Below are positions 1 to 11,735 of a stretch of DNA of 64,000 bases, in pieces. The DNA is from Panorpa germanica. Taxonomy: Eukaryota; Arthropoda; Insecta; Mecoptera; Panorpidae. Position 1 is the first letter of the stretch, and the number at the start of each line of letters is the position of its first letter. The DNA lies in contig OY783214.1 of NCBI GenBank assembly GCA_963678705.1, positions 868,001-932,000 on the forward strand, in the 5' to 3' direction. A program made the translations under genes and the position numbers. The notes beneath the pieces are model-generated. The model searched no databases and was not told where the DNA came from. It saw nothing but the letters and a program-made list of their open reading frames with translations.

Positions 1-1170
1 TTAGTTTATACTCGTATAAAAGCAAGTTTCAAATAATAAAGAGTGTATTAATTTTTATAAGTAAACAATATATATGGTTTTCTTGAAAATTGTGACTGAT
101 TGTTTATGAACAATCACACTATACCAAGATAACGCAAAACAAAAGATAACTTGTCGCATATCATAATACTATATTAAATTTATAGAAATTCCAGGGTGCC
201 TTTAATAATGTCTGGTGGCCAAGTGCCCTTAGAAGAATTAGGCCGGCAAAATTCTCTAGGAACGTCTACTGCACTATCGAGAACTATATTCATTGTTAAA
301 CAATAATTTTACAAACCGATTATCGTTCCATAAAAAGAGGCAAGTATCTAATGGATGTCCTCACCTCTGGAACATGGTATTCGACGAGGACTGTGTTTCT
401 CACTCGAAAGGTTGTGTAAACGTATGTTTTGCCGAATGATAAAGTGATCCTTGTCGGTGCAAATAGTATAGAACAACTAGAAAGCCGTTCTTCAGCTTCT
501 ATAGATAAAATGAGTAGTTTTTTGAAGCTACACAAAAAACTATATCTTCAAGTAAATCAAAGATGATTATTCTTGCCTTTAACAAGACAGATGGGACTTA
601 ACAGAAAAAGGAAGAACTACATATTGGTTAACAAAGACGTTAATATTGATTTGCAACACAAGTGGTACCTATCTACTGTGTGTGTGTGATCGGCTCCTGC
701 TACTTTAGGTGAAAAAAAGATTAAAAGAGAAAAAATAATTACGAAAAAAAATTAAATATATTATATAAATACTTCTTCTAACGAAAAGTATTTAAGTTTA
801 TTTTAATATTGTGCTAATTTAATCTGAAATAAGTGTTTTGAAAAATGTTTGACAGTTGGAAACCAGTGTTGAAAAATATAACTAAATATATATATGACGC
901 GTACACGCGGTCTTATGAAAATAACCTCAAAACTGTAACTTTGTCGTTTTTGAGATAAAACAATAATAAGTGCGATAGACAAAGAAATTAATAATAATTA
1001 GTTTATTGTTAATGCTAAAACATCAACTGGTTAGGAAATTCAAGAAATCTGTAGACCTATATAAGGAAAACCTCATATAAACACTATAAATATACGGAAA
1101 ACTAAAGGTTGCTGCTCACTATCAAGTAAGTCAAATAACATTAACTATAAATAATAATAATACATAACAA
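1..1170 (+). repeat. Satellite monomer 1, subtype A
   Basis: Full-length monomer of 1170 bp starting exactly at the window edge, so whether another monomer precedes it is unknown. Private marks are attttt in place of attgtt near base 51 and taatattgat near base 640. Its twin is monomer 16. Confidence 0.9.
1058..1066 (+). promoter_or_regulatory. TATA-like box near the monomer end (example in monomer 1)
   Basis: tatataagg lies about 110 bp before the next monomer start. Many subtypes keep tatataagg or tatataaag; D and J change it to tatatatgg, and K, L-type tails to tttataagg. A donor-like aagtaagt follows at 1124-1131 and an AATAAA at 1205-1210. In DNA this AT-rich such matches are expected by chance, so this is only a candidate. 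Confidence 0.25.
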
Positions 1171-2345
1171 TTAGTTTATACTCGTATAAAAGCGAGTATC
1201 AAATAATAAAGAGAGTGTATTAATTGTTACAAGTAAACAATATATATGGTTTTCTTGAAAATTGTGACTGATTGTTCATGAACAATCACACTATACCAAG
1301 ATAACGCAAATAAAAAAAATAACTTGTCGCATATTATAATACTATATAGAATTTATAGAAATTCTAGGGTGCCTTTAATAATGTCTGGTGGCCAAGTGCC
1401 CTTCGAAGAATTAGGCCGGCAAAAATCTCTAGGAACTTCTACTGCACTATGGAGAACTATATTCATTGTTAAACATTAATTTTACAAACCGATTACCGTT
1501 CCATGAAAAGAGGCAACTATTTAATGGTTGTCCTCAACTCTGGAACATGGTTTTCGACAAGGACTGTGTTTCTTACTCAAAAGGTTGTGTAAACGTATGT
1601 CTTATCAAATGATAAAGTGATCCTTGTCGGTGCAAATAGTATAGAACAACTAGAAAGCCGTTCTTTAGCTTCTATAGATAAAATGTGTAGTTTCTTGAAG
1701 CTACACAAAATAGCTATATCTTCAAGTAAAACAAAGATGATGATCCTTGCCTTTGGCAAGACAGATGGGACTTAACAGAAAAAGGAAGAACTACATATTG
1801 TTTAACAAAGACGTTAATTAGGATTTGCAATACAAGTGGTACCTATCTACTGTGTGTGTGTGATCAGCTCCTGCTACTTTAGGTGAAAAAAGTGATTAGA
1901 AGTGAAAAATTAATTACTGAAAAAAATTTAATATATTATATAAATACTTCTTCTAACGAAAAGTATTTAAGTTTATTTTAATATTGTGCTAATTTAATCT
2001 AAAATAAGTGTTTTTAAAAATGTTTGACAGTTGGAAACCAGTGTTGAAAAATATAAATAAATATATATATGACGCGTACACGCAGTCTTATAAAAATTAC
2101 CTTAAAATTGTAACTATGTCGTTTTTGAGATAAAACAATAATAAGTGCGATACACAAAGAAATTGATAATAATAACGTTACTGTTAGTGCTGAGACATCA
2201 ACTTGTTAGGAAATTCAAGAAATTTGTAGACCTATATAAAGAAGACCTGATATAAACACTACAAATATACGGAAAACAAAAGGTTGTTGCTCACTATCAA
2301 GTAAGTCAAATAACATTAACTATTAATAATATTAATACATAACAA
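1171..2345 (+). repeat. Satellite monomer 2, subtype B
   Basis: Full length, 1175 bp. It carries the perfect 20-bp palindrome (1269-1288), the subtype-specific gttaattagg after the RT relic, and the tail with a cgttactgttagtgctgag variant. Twins are monomers 17 and 35. Confidence 0.9.
1269..1288. other. 20-bp perfect palindrome, present once per monomer (example in monomer 2)
   Basis: tgattgttcatgaacaatca equals its own reverse complement. It sits about 98 bases into the monomer and recurs in B, C, G and H units. D, E, F, J, K and L units have one mismatch near the centre (gtttatgaac), and I units keep the inner 16 bp. It could be a dyad protein-binding site or a hairpin; no known site is claimed. 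Confidence 0.75.
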
Positions 2346-3520
2346 TTAGTTTATACTCGTATAAAATCGGGTTTTAAATAATAAAGAGAGTGTATTAATT
2401 GTTATAAGTAAACAATATATATGGTTTTCTTGAAAATTGTGACTGATTGTTCATGAACAATCACACTATACCAAGATCACGCAAAAAAAAAACATAAATT
2501 GTCGCATATTATAATACTATATAGAATTTATAGAAATTCCAGGGTGCCTTTAATAATGTCTGGTGGCCAAGTGCCCTTCGAAGAATTAGGCCGGCAAAAA
2601 TCTCTAGGCACGTCTACTGCACTATAAAGAACTATATTCATTGTTAAACATTAATTTTACAAACCGATTACCGTTCCATGAAAAGAGGCAACTATCTAAT
2701 GGTTGTCCTCAACTCTGGAACATGGTATTCGACAAAGACTGTGTTTCTCACTCGAAAGAATGTGTAAACGTATGTTTTGTCGAATGATAAAGTGATCCTT
2801 GTCGGTGCAAATAGTATAGAACAACTAGAAAGCCGTACTTTAGCTTTTATAGATAAAATGTGTAGTTTCTTGAAGCTACACAAAATAGCTATATCTTCAA
2901 GTAAAACAAAGATGATGATTCTTGCCTTTGGCAAGACAGATGGGACTTAACAGAAAAAGAAAGAGCGACATTTTGGTTAACAATGACGTTAATTTTGATT
3001 TGCAACACAACTGGTACCTATCTACTGTGTGTGTGTGATCGGCTCCTGCTACTTTAGGTGAAAAAAAAGATTAAAAGTGAGAAATTAATTACGGAAAAAA
3101 ATTAAATATATTATATAAATACTTCTTCTAACAAAAAGTATTTAAGTTTATTTTAATATTGTGCTAATTTACTCTAAAATAAGTGTTTTTAAAAATGTTT
3201 GACAGTTGGAAGCCAGTGTTGAAAAATATGACTACATATATATATGACGCGTACACGCAGTCTTATAAAAATAACCTCAAACCTGTAACTTTGTCGTTTT
3301 TAAAATAAAACAATAATAAGTGCGATTGACATAGAAATTGATATAAGTTAGGTAAGTGTTTGTGCTAAAACATCAACTGGTTAGGAAATTCAAAAAATCT
3401 GTAGACCTATATAAGGAAGACCTTACATAACCACTACAAATATACGGAAAACAAAAGGTTGCTGCTCACTATCAAGTAAGTCAAATAACAATAACTATAA
3501 ATAATATTAATACATAACAA
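2346..3520 (+). repeat. Satellite monomer 3, subtype C
   Basis: Full length, 1175 bp. Diagnostic changes are aaagaatgtgt instead of aaaggttgtgt, and a tail with gactacatat and attgatataagttagg. Twins are monomers 18 and 36. Confidence 0.9.
2444..2463. other. 20-bp perfect palindrome (monomer 3 copy)
   Basis: Second example of the perfect dyad, at the same offset in a different subtype, showing that the symmetric form is not restricted to one lineage. Confidence 0.75.
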
Positions 3521-4692
3521 TTAGTTTATACTCGTATAAAAGCAAGTTTCAAATAATAAAGAGTGTATTAATTGTTATAAGTAAACAATATATATAGTTT
3601 TCTTGAAAATTGTGACTGATTGTTTATGAACAATCACACTATACCAAGATAACGCAAAACAAAACATAACTTGTCGCATATCATAATACTATATTAAATT
3701 TATAGAAATTCTAGGGTGCCTTTAATAATGTCTGGTGGCCAAGTGCCCTTTGAAGAATTAGGCCGGCAAAATTCTCTAGGAACGTCTACTGCACTATGGA
3801 GAACTATATTCATTGTTAAACATTAATTTTACAAACCGATTACCGTTCCATAAAAAGAGGCAAGTATCTAATGGATGTCCTCACCTCTGGAACATGGTAT
3901 TCGACGAGGACTGTGTTTCTCACTCGAAAGGTTGTGTAAACGTATGTTTTGCCGAATGATATAGTGATCCTTGTCGGTGCAAATAGTAGAGAACAACTAG
4001 AAAGCCGTGCTTTAGCTTCTATAAATAAAATGTGTAGTTTCTTGAAGCTACACAAAATGGCTATATCTTCAAGTAAAACAAAGATAATGATACTTGCCTT
4101 TAGCAAGACAGATGGGACTTAACAGAAAAAGGAAGAACTACATATTGGTTAACAAAGACGTTAATTTTGATTTGCAACACAAGTGGTACTTATCTACTGT
4201 GTGTGTGTGATCGGCTACTGCTACTTTAGGTGAAAAAAGTGATTAAAAGTGAGAAATTAATTACTGAATAAAATTAAATATAATATATAAATACTTCTTC
4301 TAACGAAAAGTATTTAAGTTTATTTTAATATTGTGCTAATTTATTCTACAATAAGTGTTTTTAAAAATGTTTGACAGTTGGAAACCAGTGTTAAAAAATA
4401 TAAGTAAATATATATATGACGCGTACACGCGGTCTTATGAAAATAACCTCAAAACTGTAACTTTGTCGTTTTTGATATTAAACAATAATAAGTGCGATAT
4501 ACAAAAAAATTGTTAATAATTAGGTTAGTGTTAGTGCTAAAACATTAACTGGTTAAGAATTTCAAGAAATCTGTCGATCTATATATGGAAGACCTCTTAT
4601 AAACACTACAAATATACGAAAAACAAAAGGTTGCTGCTCACTATCAAGTAAGTCAAATAACATTAACTATAAATAATAATAATACATAACAA
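3521..4692 (+). repeat. Satellite monomer 4, subtype D
   Basis: Full length, 1172 bp. Subtype D keeps the least decayed RT catalytic box (tttgccgaatgatatagtg) and a tail with tctatatatgg instead of the usual TATA-like block. Twins are monomers 19, 37 and 39; monomer 25 shares the head. Confidence 0.9.
3780..4122 (+). pseudogene. Reverse-transcriptase relic, R1-clade-like (best preserved example, subtype D monomer)
   Basis: In one + strand frame the sequence reads ELYSLLN, then RLPF, then SNGCPHLWNMVFDED, then GCVNVCFA; after a one-base shift at 3954-3957 it continues DIVILVGANSREQLE, then SSSKTKIMILAF, to a TAA at 4120. Reverse transcriptases of the R1 clade (R1, TRAS, SART) carry GCPQGS..GP.LWN..FD, then a YADD catalytic box, then LV.GNSR.ELE, and SKT..MLL about 35 residues later, in the same order and spacing. 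The relic lacks about seven residues between GCP and LWN, and the FADD box is split by an extra A. Every full monomer has the equivalent segment with other damage, and it cannot be active. The family match is from memory of motifs; the alternative is another non-LTR clade. Confidence 0.7.
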
Positions 4693-5865
4693 TTAGTTTA
4701 TACTCGTATAAGAGCGAGTTTCAAATAATAAAGAGAGTGTATTAATTGTTATAAGTAAACAATATATATGGTTTTCTTGAAAATTGTGACTGATTGTTTA
4801 TGAACAATCACACTATACTAAGATAACGCAAAAAAAACATAACTTGTCGCATATTATAATACTATATAGAATTTATAGAAATTCCAGGGTGCCTTTAATA
4901 ATGTCTGGTGGCCAAGTGCCCTTCGAAGAATTAGGCCGGCAAAAATCTCTAAAAACGTCAACTGCACTATGGAGAACTATATTCATTGTTAAACATTAAT
5001 TTTACAAACCGATTACCGTTCTATGAAAAGAGGCAACTATTTAATGGTTGTCCTCAACTCTGGAACATGGTATTCGACGAGGACTGTGTTTCTCACTCGA
5101 AAGGCTGTGTAAACGTATGTTTTATCGAATGATAAAGTAATCCTTGTCGGTGCAAATAGTATAGAACAATTAGAAAGCCGTTCTTTAGCTTCTATAGATA
5201 AAATGTGTAGTTTCTTAAAGCTACACACAATAGCTATATCTTCAAGTAAAACAAAGATGATTATTCTTTCCTTTAACAAGACAGATGGGACTTAACAGAA
5301 AAAGAAAGAGCGACATTTTGGTTAACAATGACGTTAATTTTGATTTGCAACACAACTGGTACCTATCTACTGTGTGTGTGTGATCGGCTCCTGCTACTTT
5401 AGGTGAAAAAAAAGATTAAAAGTGAGAAATTAATTACGGAAAAAAATTAAATATATTATATAAATACTTCTTCTAACAAAAAGTATTTAAGTTTATTTTA
5501 ATATTGTGCTAATTTACTCTAAAATAAGTGTTTTTAAAAATGTTTGACAGTTGGAAGCCAGTGTTGAAAAATATGACTACATATATATATGACGCGTACA
5601 CGCAGTCTTATAAAAATAACCTCAAACCTGTAACTTTGTCGTTTTTAAAATAAAACAATAATAAGTGCGATTGACATAGAAATTGATATAAGTTAGGTAA
5701 GTGTTTGTGCTAAAACATCAACTGGTTAGGAAATTCAAGAAATCTGTAGACCTATATAAGGAAGACCTTACATAACCACTACAAATATACGGAAAACAAA
5801 AGGTTGCTGCTCACTATCAAGTAAGTCAAATAACAATAACTATAAATAATATTAATACATAACAA
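4693..5865 (+). repeat. Satellite monomer 5, subtype E
   Basis: Full length, 1173 bp. The head is diagnostic (agagcgagtttc, tctctaaaaacgtc, ttatcgaatg), while the tail from about 5300 is C-like, so E is itself a mosaic. Twin is monomer 20. Confidence 0.9.
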
Positions 5866-7035
5866 TTAGTTTATACTCGTATAAAAGCAAGTTTCAAATA
5901 ATAAAGAGTGTATTAATTGTTATAAGTAAACAATATATATGGTTTTCTTGAAAATTGTGACTGATTGTTTATGAACAATCACACTATACCAAGATAACGC
6001 AAAACAAAAGATAACTTGTCGCATATCATAATACTATATTAAATTAATAGAAATTCCAGGGTGCCTTTAATAATGTCTGGTGACCAAGTGCCCTTAGAAG
6101 AATTAGGCCAGCAAAATTCTCTAGGAACGTCTACTGCACTATCGAGAACTATATTCATTGTTAAACATTAATTTTACAAACCGATTACCGTTCCATAAAA
6201 AGAGGCAAGTATCTAATGGATGTCCTCACCTCTGGAACATGGTATTCGACGAGGACTGTGTTTCTCACTCGAAAGGTTGTGTAAACGTATGTTTTGCTGA
6301 ATGATAAAGTGATCCTTGTCAGTGCAAATAGTATAGAACAACTAGAAAGCCGTTCTTCAGCTTCTATAGATAAAATGTGTTGTTTTTTGAAGCTACACAA
6401 AAAACTATATCTTCAAGTAAATCAAAGATGATTATTCTTGCCTTTAACAAGACAGATGGGACTTAACAGAAAAAGGAAGAACTACATATTGGTTAACAAA
6501 GACGTTAATTTTGATTTGCAACACAAGTGGTACTTATCTACTGTGTGTGTGTGATCGGCTCCTGCTACTTTAGGTGAAAAAAAGATTAAAAGTGAGAAAT
6601 TAATTACGAAAAAAAATTAAATATATTATATAAATACTTCTTCTAACGAAAAGTATTTAAGTTTATTTTAATATTGTGCTAATTTAATCTGAAATAAGTG
6701 TTTTGAAAAATGTTTGACAGTTGGAAACCAGTGTTGAAAAATATAACTAAATATATATATGACGCGTACACGCGGTCTTATGAAAATAACCTCAAAACTG
6801 TAACTTTGTCGTTTTTGAGATAAAACAATAATAAGTGCGATAGACAAAGAAATTAATAATAATTAGTTTATTGTTAATGCTAAAACATCAACTGGTTAGG
6901 AAATTCAAGAAATCTGTAGACCTATATAAGGAAAACCTCATATAAACACTATAAATATACGGAAAACTAAAGGTTGCTGCTCACTATCAAGTAAGTCAAA
7001 TAACATTAACTATAAATAATAATAATACATAACAA
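5866..7035 (+). repeat. Satellite monomer 6, subtype F
   Basis: Full length, 1170 bp, and first unit of the F-to-M cassette. Marks are tctggtgaccaag and ttaggccagc, each one base off the array consensus. Twins are monomers 21, 26 and 42. Confidence 0.9.
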
Positions 7036-8210
7036 TTATTTTGTACTCGTATAAAAGCGAGTATCACATAATAAAGAGAGTGTATTAATTGTTACAAGTA
7101 AACAATATATATGGTTTTCTTGAAAATTGTGACTGATTGTTCATGAACAATCACACTATACCAAGATAACGCAAATAAAAAAAATAACTTGTCGCATATT
7201 ATAATACTATATAGAATTTATAGAAATTCCAGGGTGCCTTTAATAATGTCTGGTGGCCAAGTGCCCTTCGAAGAATTAGGCCGGCAAAAATCTCTAGGAA
7301 CTTCTACTGCACTATGGAGAACTATATTCATTGTTAAACATTAATTTTACAAACCGATTACCGTTCCATGAAAAGAGGCAACTATTTAATGGTTGTCCTC
7401 AACTCTGGAACATGGTATTCGACAAGGACTGTGTTTCTTACTCAAAAGGTTGTGTAAACGTATGTCTTATCAAATGATAAAGTGATCCTTGTCAGTGCAA
7501 ATAGTATAGAACAACTAGAAAGCCGTTCTTTAGCTTCTATAGATAAAATGTGAAGTTTCTTGAAGCTACACAAAATGGCTATATCTTCAAGTAAAACAAA
7601 GATGATGATCCTTGCCTTTGGCAAGACAGATGGGACTTAACAGAAAAAGGAAGAACTACATATTGTTTAACAAAGACGTTAATTAGGATTTGCAATACAA
7701 GTGGTACCTATCTACTGTGTGTGTGTGATCAGCTCCTGCTACTTTAGGTGAAAAAAGTGATTAGAAGTGAAAAATTAATTACTGAAAAAAATTTAATATA
7801 TTATATAAATACTACTTCTAACGAAAAGTTTTTAAGTTTATTTTAATATTGTGCTAATTTAATCTAAAATAAGTGTTTTTAAAAATGTTTGACAGTTGGA
7901 AACCAGTGTTGAAAAATATAAATAAATATATATATGACGCGTACACGCAGTCTTATAAAAATAACCTTAAAATTGTAACTATGTCGTTTTTCAGATAAAA
8001 CAATAATAAGTGCGATACACAAAGAAATTGATAATAATAACGTTACTGTTAGTGCTGAGACATCAACTTGTTAGGAAATTCAAGAAATTTGTAGACCTAT
8101 ATAAAGAAGACCTGATATAAACACTACAAATATACGGAAAACAAAAGGTTGTTGCTCACTATCAAGTAAGTCAAATAACATTAACTATTAATAATATTAA
8201 TACATAACAA
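7036..8210 (+). repeat. Satellite monomer 7, subtype G
   Basis: Full length, 1175 bp. It starts with the variant ttattttgtactcg and carries aaaatgtgaag, which puts a stop codon in the RT relic, plus actacttctaacg in the tail. Twins are monomers 22, 27 and 43. Confidence 0.9.
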
Positions 8211-9387
8211 TTAGTTTATACTCGTATAAAATCGGGTTTTAAATAATAAAGAGAGTGTATTAATTGTTATAAGTAAACAATATATATGGTTTTCTTGAAA
8301 ATTGTGACTGATTGTTCATGAACAATCACACTATACCAAGATCACGCAAAAAAAAAAACATAAATTGTCGCATATTATAATACTATATAGAATTTATAGA
8401 AATTCCAGGGTGCCTTTAATAATGTCTGGTGGCCAAGTGCCCTTTGAAGAATTAGGCCGGCAAAAATCTCTAGGAACTTCTACTGCACTATGGAGAATTA
8501 TATTCATTGTTAAACATTAATTTTACAAACCGATTACCGTTCCATGAAAAGAGGCAACTATCTAATGGTTGTCCTCAACTCTGGAACATAGTATTCGACA
8601 AAGACTGTGTTTCTCACTCGAAAGGTTGTGTAAACGTATGTTTTGTCGAATGATAAAGTGATCCTTGTCGGTGCAAATAGTATAGAACAACTAGAAAGCC
8701 GTTCTTTAGCTTTTATAGATAAAATGTGTAGTTTCTTGAAGCTACACAAAATAGCTATATCTTCAAGTAAAACAAAGATGATGATTCTTGCCTTTGGCAA
8801 GACAGATGGGACTTAACAGAAAAAGAAAGAGCGACAATTTGGTTAACAATGACGTTAATTTTGATTTGCAACACAACTGGTACCTATCTACTGTGTGTGT
8901 GTGATCAGCTCCTGCTACTTTAGGTGAAAAAAAAAGAATAAAAGTGAGAAATTAATTACGGAAAAAAATTAAATATATTATATAAATACTTCCTCTAACG
9001 AAAAGTATTTAAGTTTATTTTAATATTGTGCTAATTTACTCTAAAATAAGTGTTTTTAAAAATGTTTGACAGTTGGAAGCCAGTGTTGAAAAATATAACT
9101 AAATATATATATGACGCGTACACGCGGTCTTATGAAAATAACCTCAAAACTGTAACTTTGTCGTTTTTGAGATAAAACAATAATAAGTGCGATAGACAAA
9201 GAAATTGATAATAATTAAGTTACTGTTAGTGCTAAAACATCAACTGGTTAGGAAATTAAAGAAATTTGTAGACCTATATAAGGAAGACCTGATATAAACA
9301 CTACAAATATACGGAAAACAAAAGGTTGCTGCTCACTATCAAGTAAGTCAAATAACATTAACTAAAAATAATATTAATACATACCAA
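8211..9387 (+). repeat. Satellite monomer 8, subtype H
   Basis: Full length, 1177 bp. It has a long A run near 8347, aacatagtattcg in this copy, and the cttcctctaacg tail. Twins are monomers 23, 28 and 44. Confidence 0.9.
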
Positions 9388-10563
9388 TTAGTTTATACTC
9401 GTATAAAATCGAGTTTTAAATAAAAAAGAGAGTGTATTTATTGTTATAAGTAAACAATATATATAGTTTTCTTAAAAAAATTGTGACTAATTGTTCATGA
9501 ACAATCACACTATACCAAGATAACGCAGAAAAAAACATAACTTGTCTCATATTATAATACTATATAGAATTTATAGAAATTCCAGGGTGCCTTCAACAAT
9601 GTCTGGTGGCCAAGTGCCCTTCGAAGAATTAGGCCGGCAAAAATCTCTAGGAATGTCTACTGCACTATGGAGAACTATATTCATTGTTAAACATTAATTT
9701 TACAAACCGATTACCGTTCCATGAAAAGAGGCAACTATCTAATGGTTGTCCTCAACTCTGGAACATGGTATTCGACAAAGACTGTGTTTCTCACTCGAAA
9801 GGTTGTGTAAACGTATGTTATGTCGAATGATAAAGTGATCCTTGTCAGTGCAAATAGTATAGAACAACTAGAAAGCCGTTCTTTAGCTTTTATAGATAAA
9901 ATGTGTAGTTTCTTGAAGCTACACAAAATAGCTATATCTTCAAGTAAAACAAAGATGATGATTCTTGCCTTTGGCAAGACAGATGGGACTTAACAGAAAA
10001 AGAAAGAGCGACATTTTGGTTAACAAAGACGTTAATTTTGATTTGCAACACAACTGGTACCTATCTACTGTGTGTGTGTGATCGGCTCCTGCTACTTTAG
10101 GTGAAAAAAGTGATAAAAAGTGAGAAATTAATTACGGAAAAAAATTAAATATATTATATAAATACTTCTTCTAACAAAAAGTGTTAAAGTTTATTTTAAT
10201 ATTGTGCTAATTTAATCTAAAATAAGTGTTTTAAAAAATGTTTGACAGTTGGAAGCCAGTGTTGAAAAATATGACTACATATATATATGACGCGTACACG
10301 CAGTCTTATAAAAATAACCTCAAACCTGTAACTTTGTCGTTTTTAAAATAAAACAATAATAAGTGCGATTGACATAGAAATTAATGTAAGTTAGGTAAGT
10401 GTTTGTGCTAAAACATCAACTGGTTAGGAAATTCAAGAAATCTGTAGACCTATATAAGGAAGACCTTACAAAACCACTACAAATATACGGAAAACAAAAG
10501 GTTGCTGCTCACTATCAAGTAAGTCAAATAACAATAACTATAAATAATATTAATACATAACAA
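9388..10563 (+). repeat. Satellite monomer 9, subtype I
   Basis: Full length, 1176 bp. It is the only type with ctaattgttcatgaacaat, which shortens the palindrome to 16 bp; it also has cttgtctcat and tatgttatgtcgaatg. Twins are monomers 29 and 45; monomer 24 shares the head. Confidence 0.9.
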
Positions 10564-11735
10564 TTAGTTTATACTCGTATAAAAGCAAGTTTCAAATAAT
10601 AAAGAGTGTATTAATTGTTATAAGTAAACAATATATATGGTTTTCTTGAAAATTGTGACTGATTGTTTATGAACAATCACACTATACCAAGATAACGCAA
10701 AACAAAAGATAACTTGTCGCATATCATAATACTATATTAAATTTATAGAAATTCCAGGGTGCCTTTAATAATGTCTGGTGGCCAAGTGCCCTTAGAAGAA
10801 TTAGGCCGGCAAAATTCTCTAGGAACGTCTACTGCACTATCGAGAACTATATTCATTGTTAAACATTAATTTTACAAACCGATTACCGTTCCATAAAAAG
10901 AGGCAAGTATCTAATGGATGTCCTCACCTCTGGAACATGGTATTCGACGAGGACTGTGTTTCTCACTCGAAAGGTTGTGTAAACGTATGTTTTGCCGAAT
11001 GATAAAGTGATCCTTGTCAGTGCAAATAGTAGAGAACAACTAGAAAGCCGTTCTTTAGCTTCTATAAATAAAATGTGTAGTTTCTTGAAGCTACACAAAA
11101 TGGCTATATCTTTAAGTAAAACAAAGATAATGATACTTACCTTTAGCAAGACAGATGGGACTTAACAGAAAAAGGAAGAACTACATATTGGTTAACAAAG
11201 ACGTAAATTTTGATTTGCAACACAAGTGGTACTTATCTACTGTGTGTGTGTGATCGGCTACTGCTACTTTAGGTGAAAAAAGTGATTAAAAGTGAGAAAT
11301 TAATTACTGAATAAAATTAAATATATTAAATAAATACTTCTTCTAACGAAAAGTATTTAAGTTTATTTTAATATTGTGCTAATTTATTCTACAATAAGTG
11401 TTTTTAAAAATGTTTGACAGTTGGAAACCAGTGTTAAAAAATATAAGTAAATATATATATGACGCGTACACGCGGTCTTATGAAAATAACCTCAAAACTG
11501 TAACTTTGTCGTTTTTGATATTAAACAATAATAAGTGCGATATACAAAAAAATTGATAATAATTAGGTTAGTGTTAGTGCTAAAACATCAACTGGTTAAG
11601 AATTTCAAGAAATCTGTCGATCTATATATGGAAGACCTCTTATAAACACTACAAATATACGAAAAACAAAAGGTTGCTGCTTACTATCAAGTAAGTCAAA
11701 TAACATTAACTATAAATAATAATAATACATAACAA
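10564..11735 (+). repeat. Satellite monomer 10, subtype J
   Basis: Full length, 1172 bp. It is close to D but has atctttaagtaaaac, gatacttacc, and ctgcttactatc near the end. Twins are monomers 30 and 46. Confidence 0.9.

Noticed and set aside
690..700. The short (TG)n tract in each monomer as a microsatellite of interest
   Set aside because: It is only about five TG units, nearly invariant across monomers, with single-unit losses in monomers 14 and 38; too little to report separately.
2579..2600. CENP-B-box-like sequence in monomers (ttcgaagaattaggccgg)
   Set aside because: Two of the nine core positions of the mammalian box differ, and the match could be chance; no basis for claiming centromere-protein binding.
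2692..2934. Recurring - strand ORFs of 60-88 codons, once per monomer (MPKARIIIFVLL... type), throughout 1-58680
   Set aside because: They are antisense to the RT relic, end or start at varying points, and their apparent conservation is that of the satellite itself. No recognisable domain, no supporting context.
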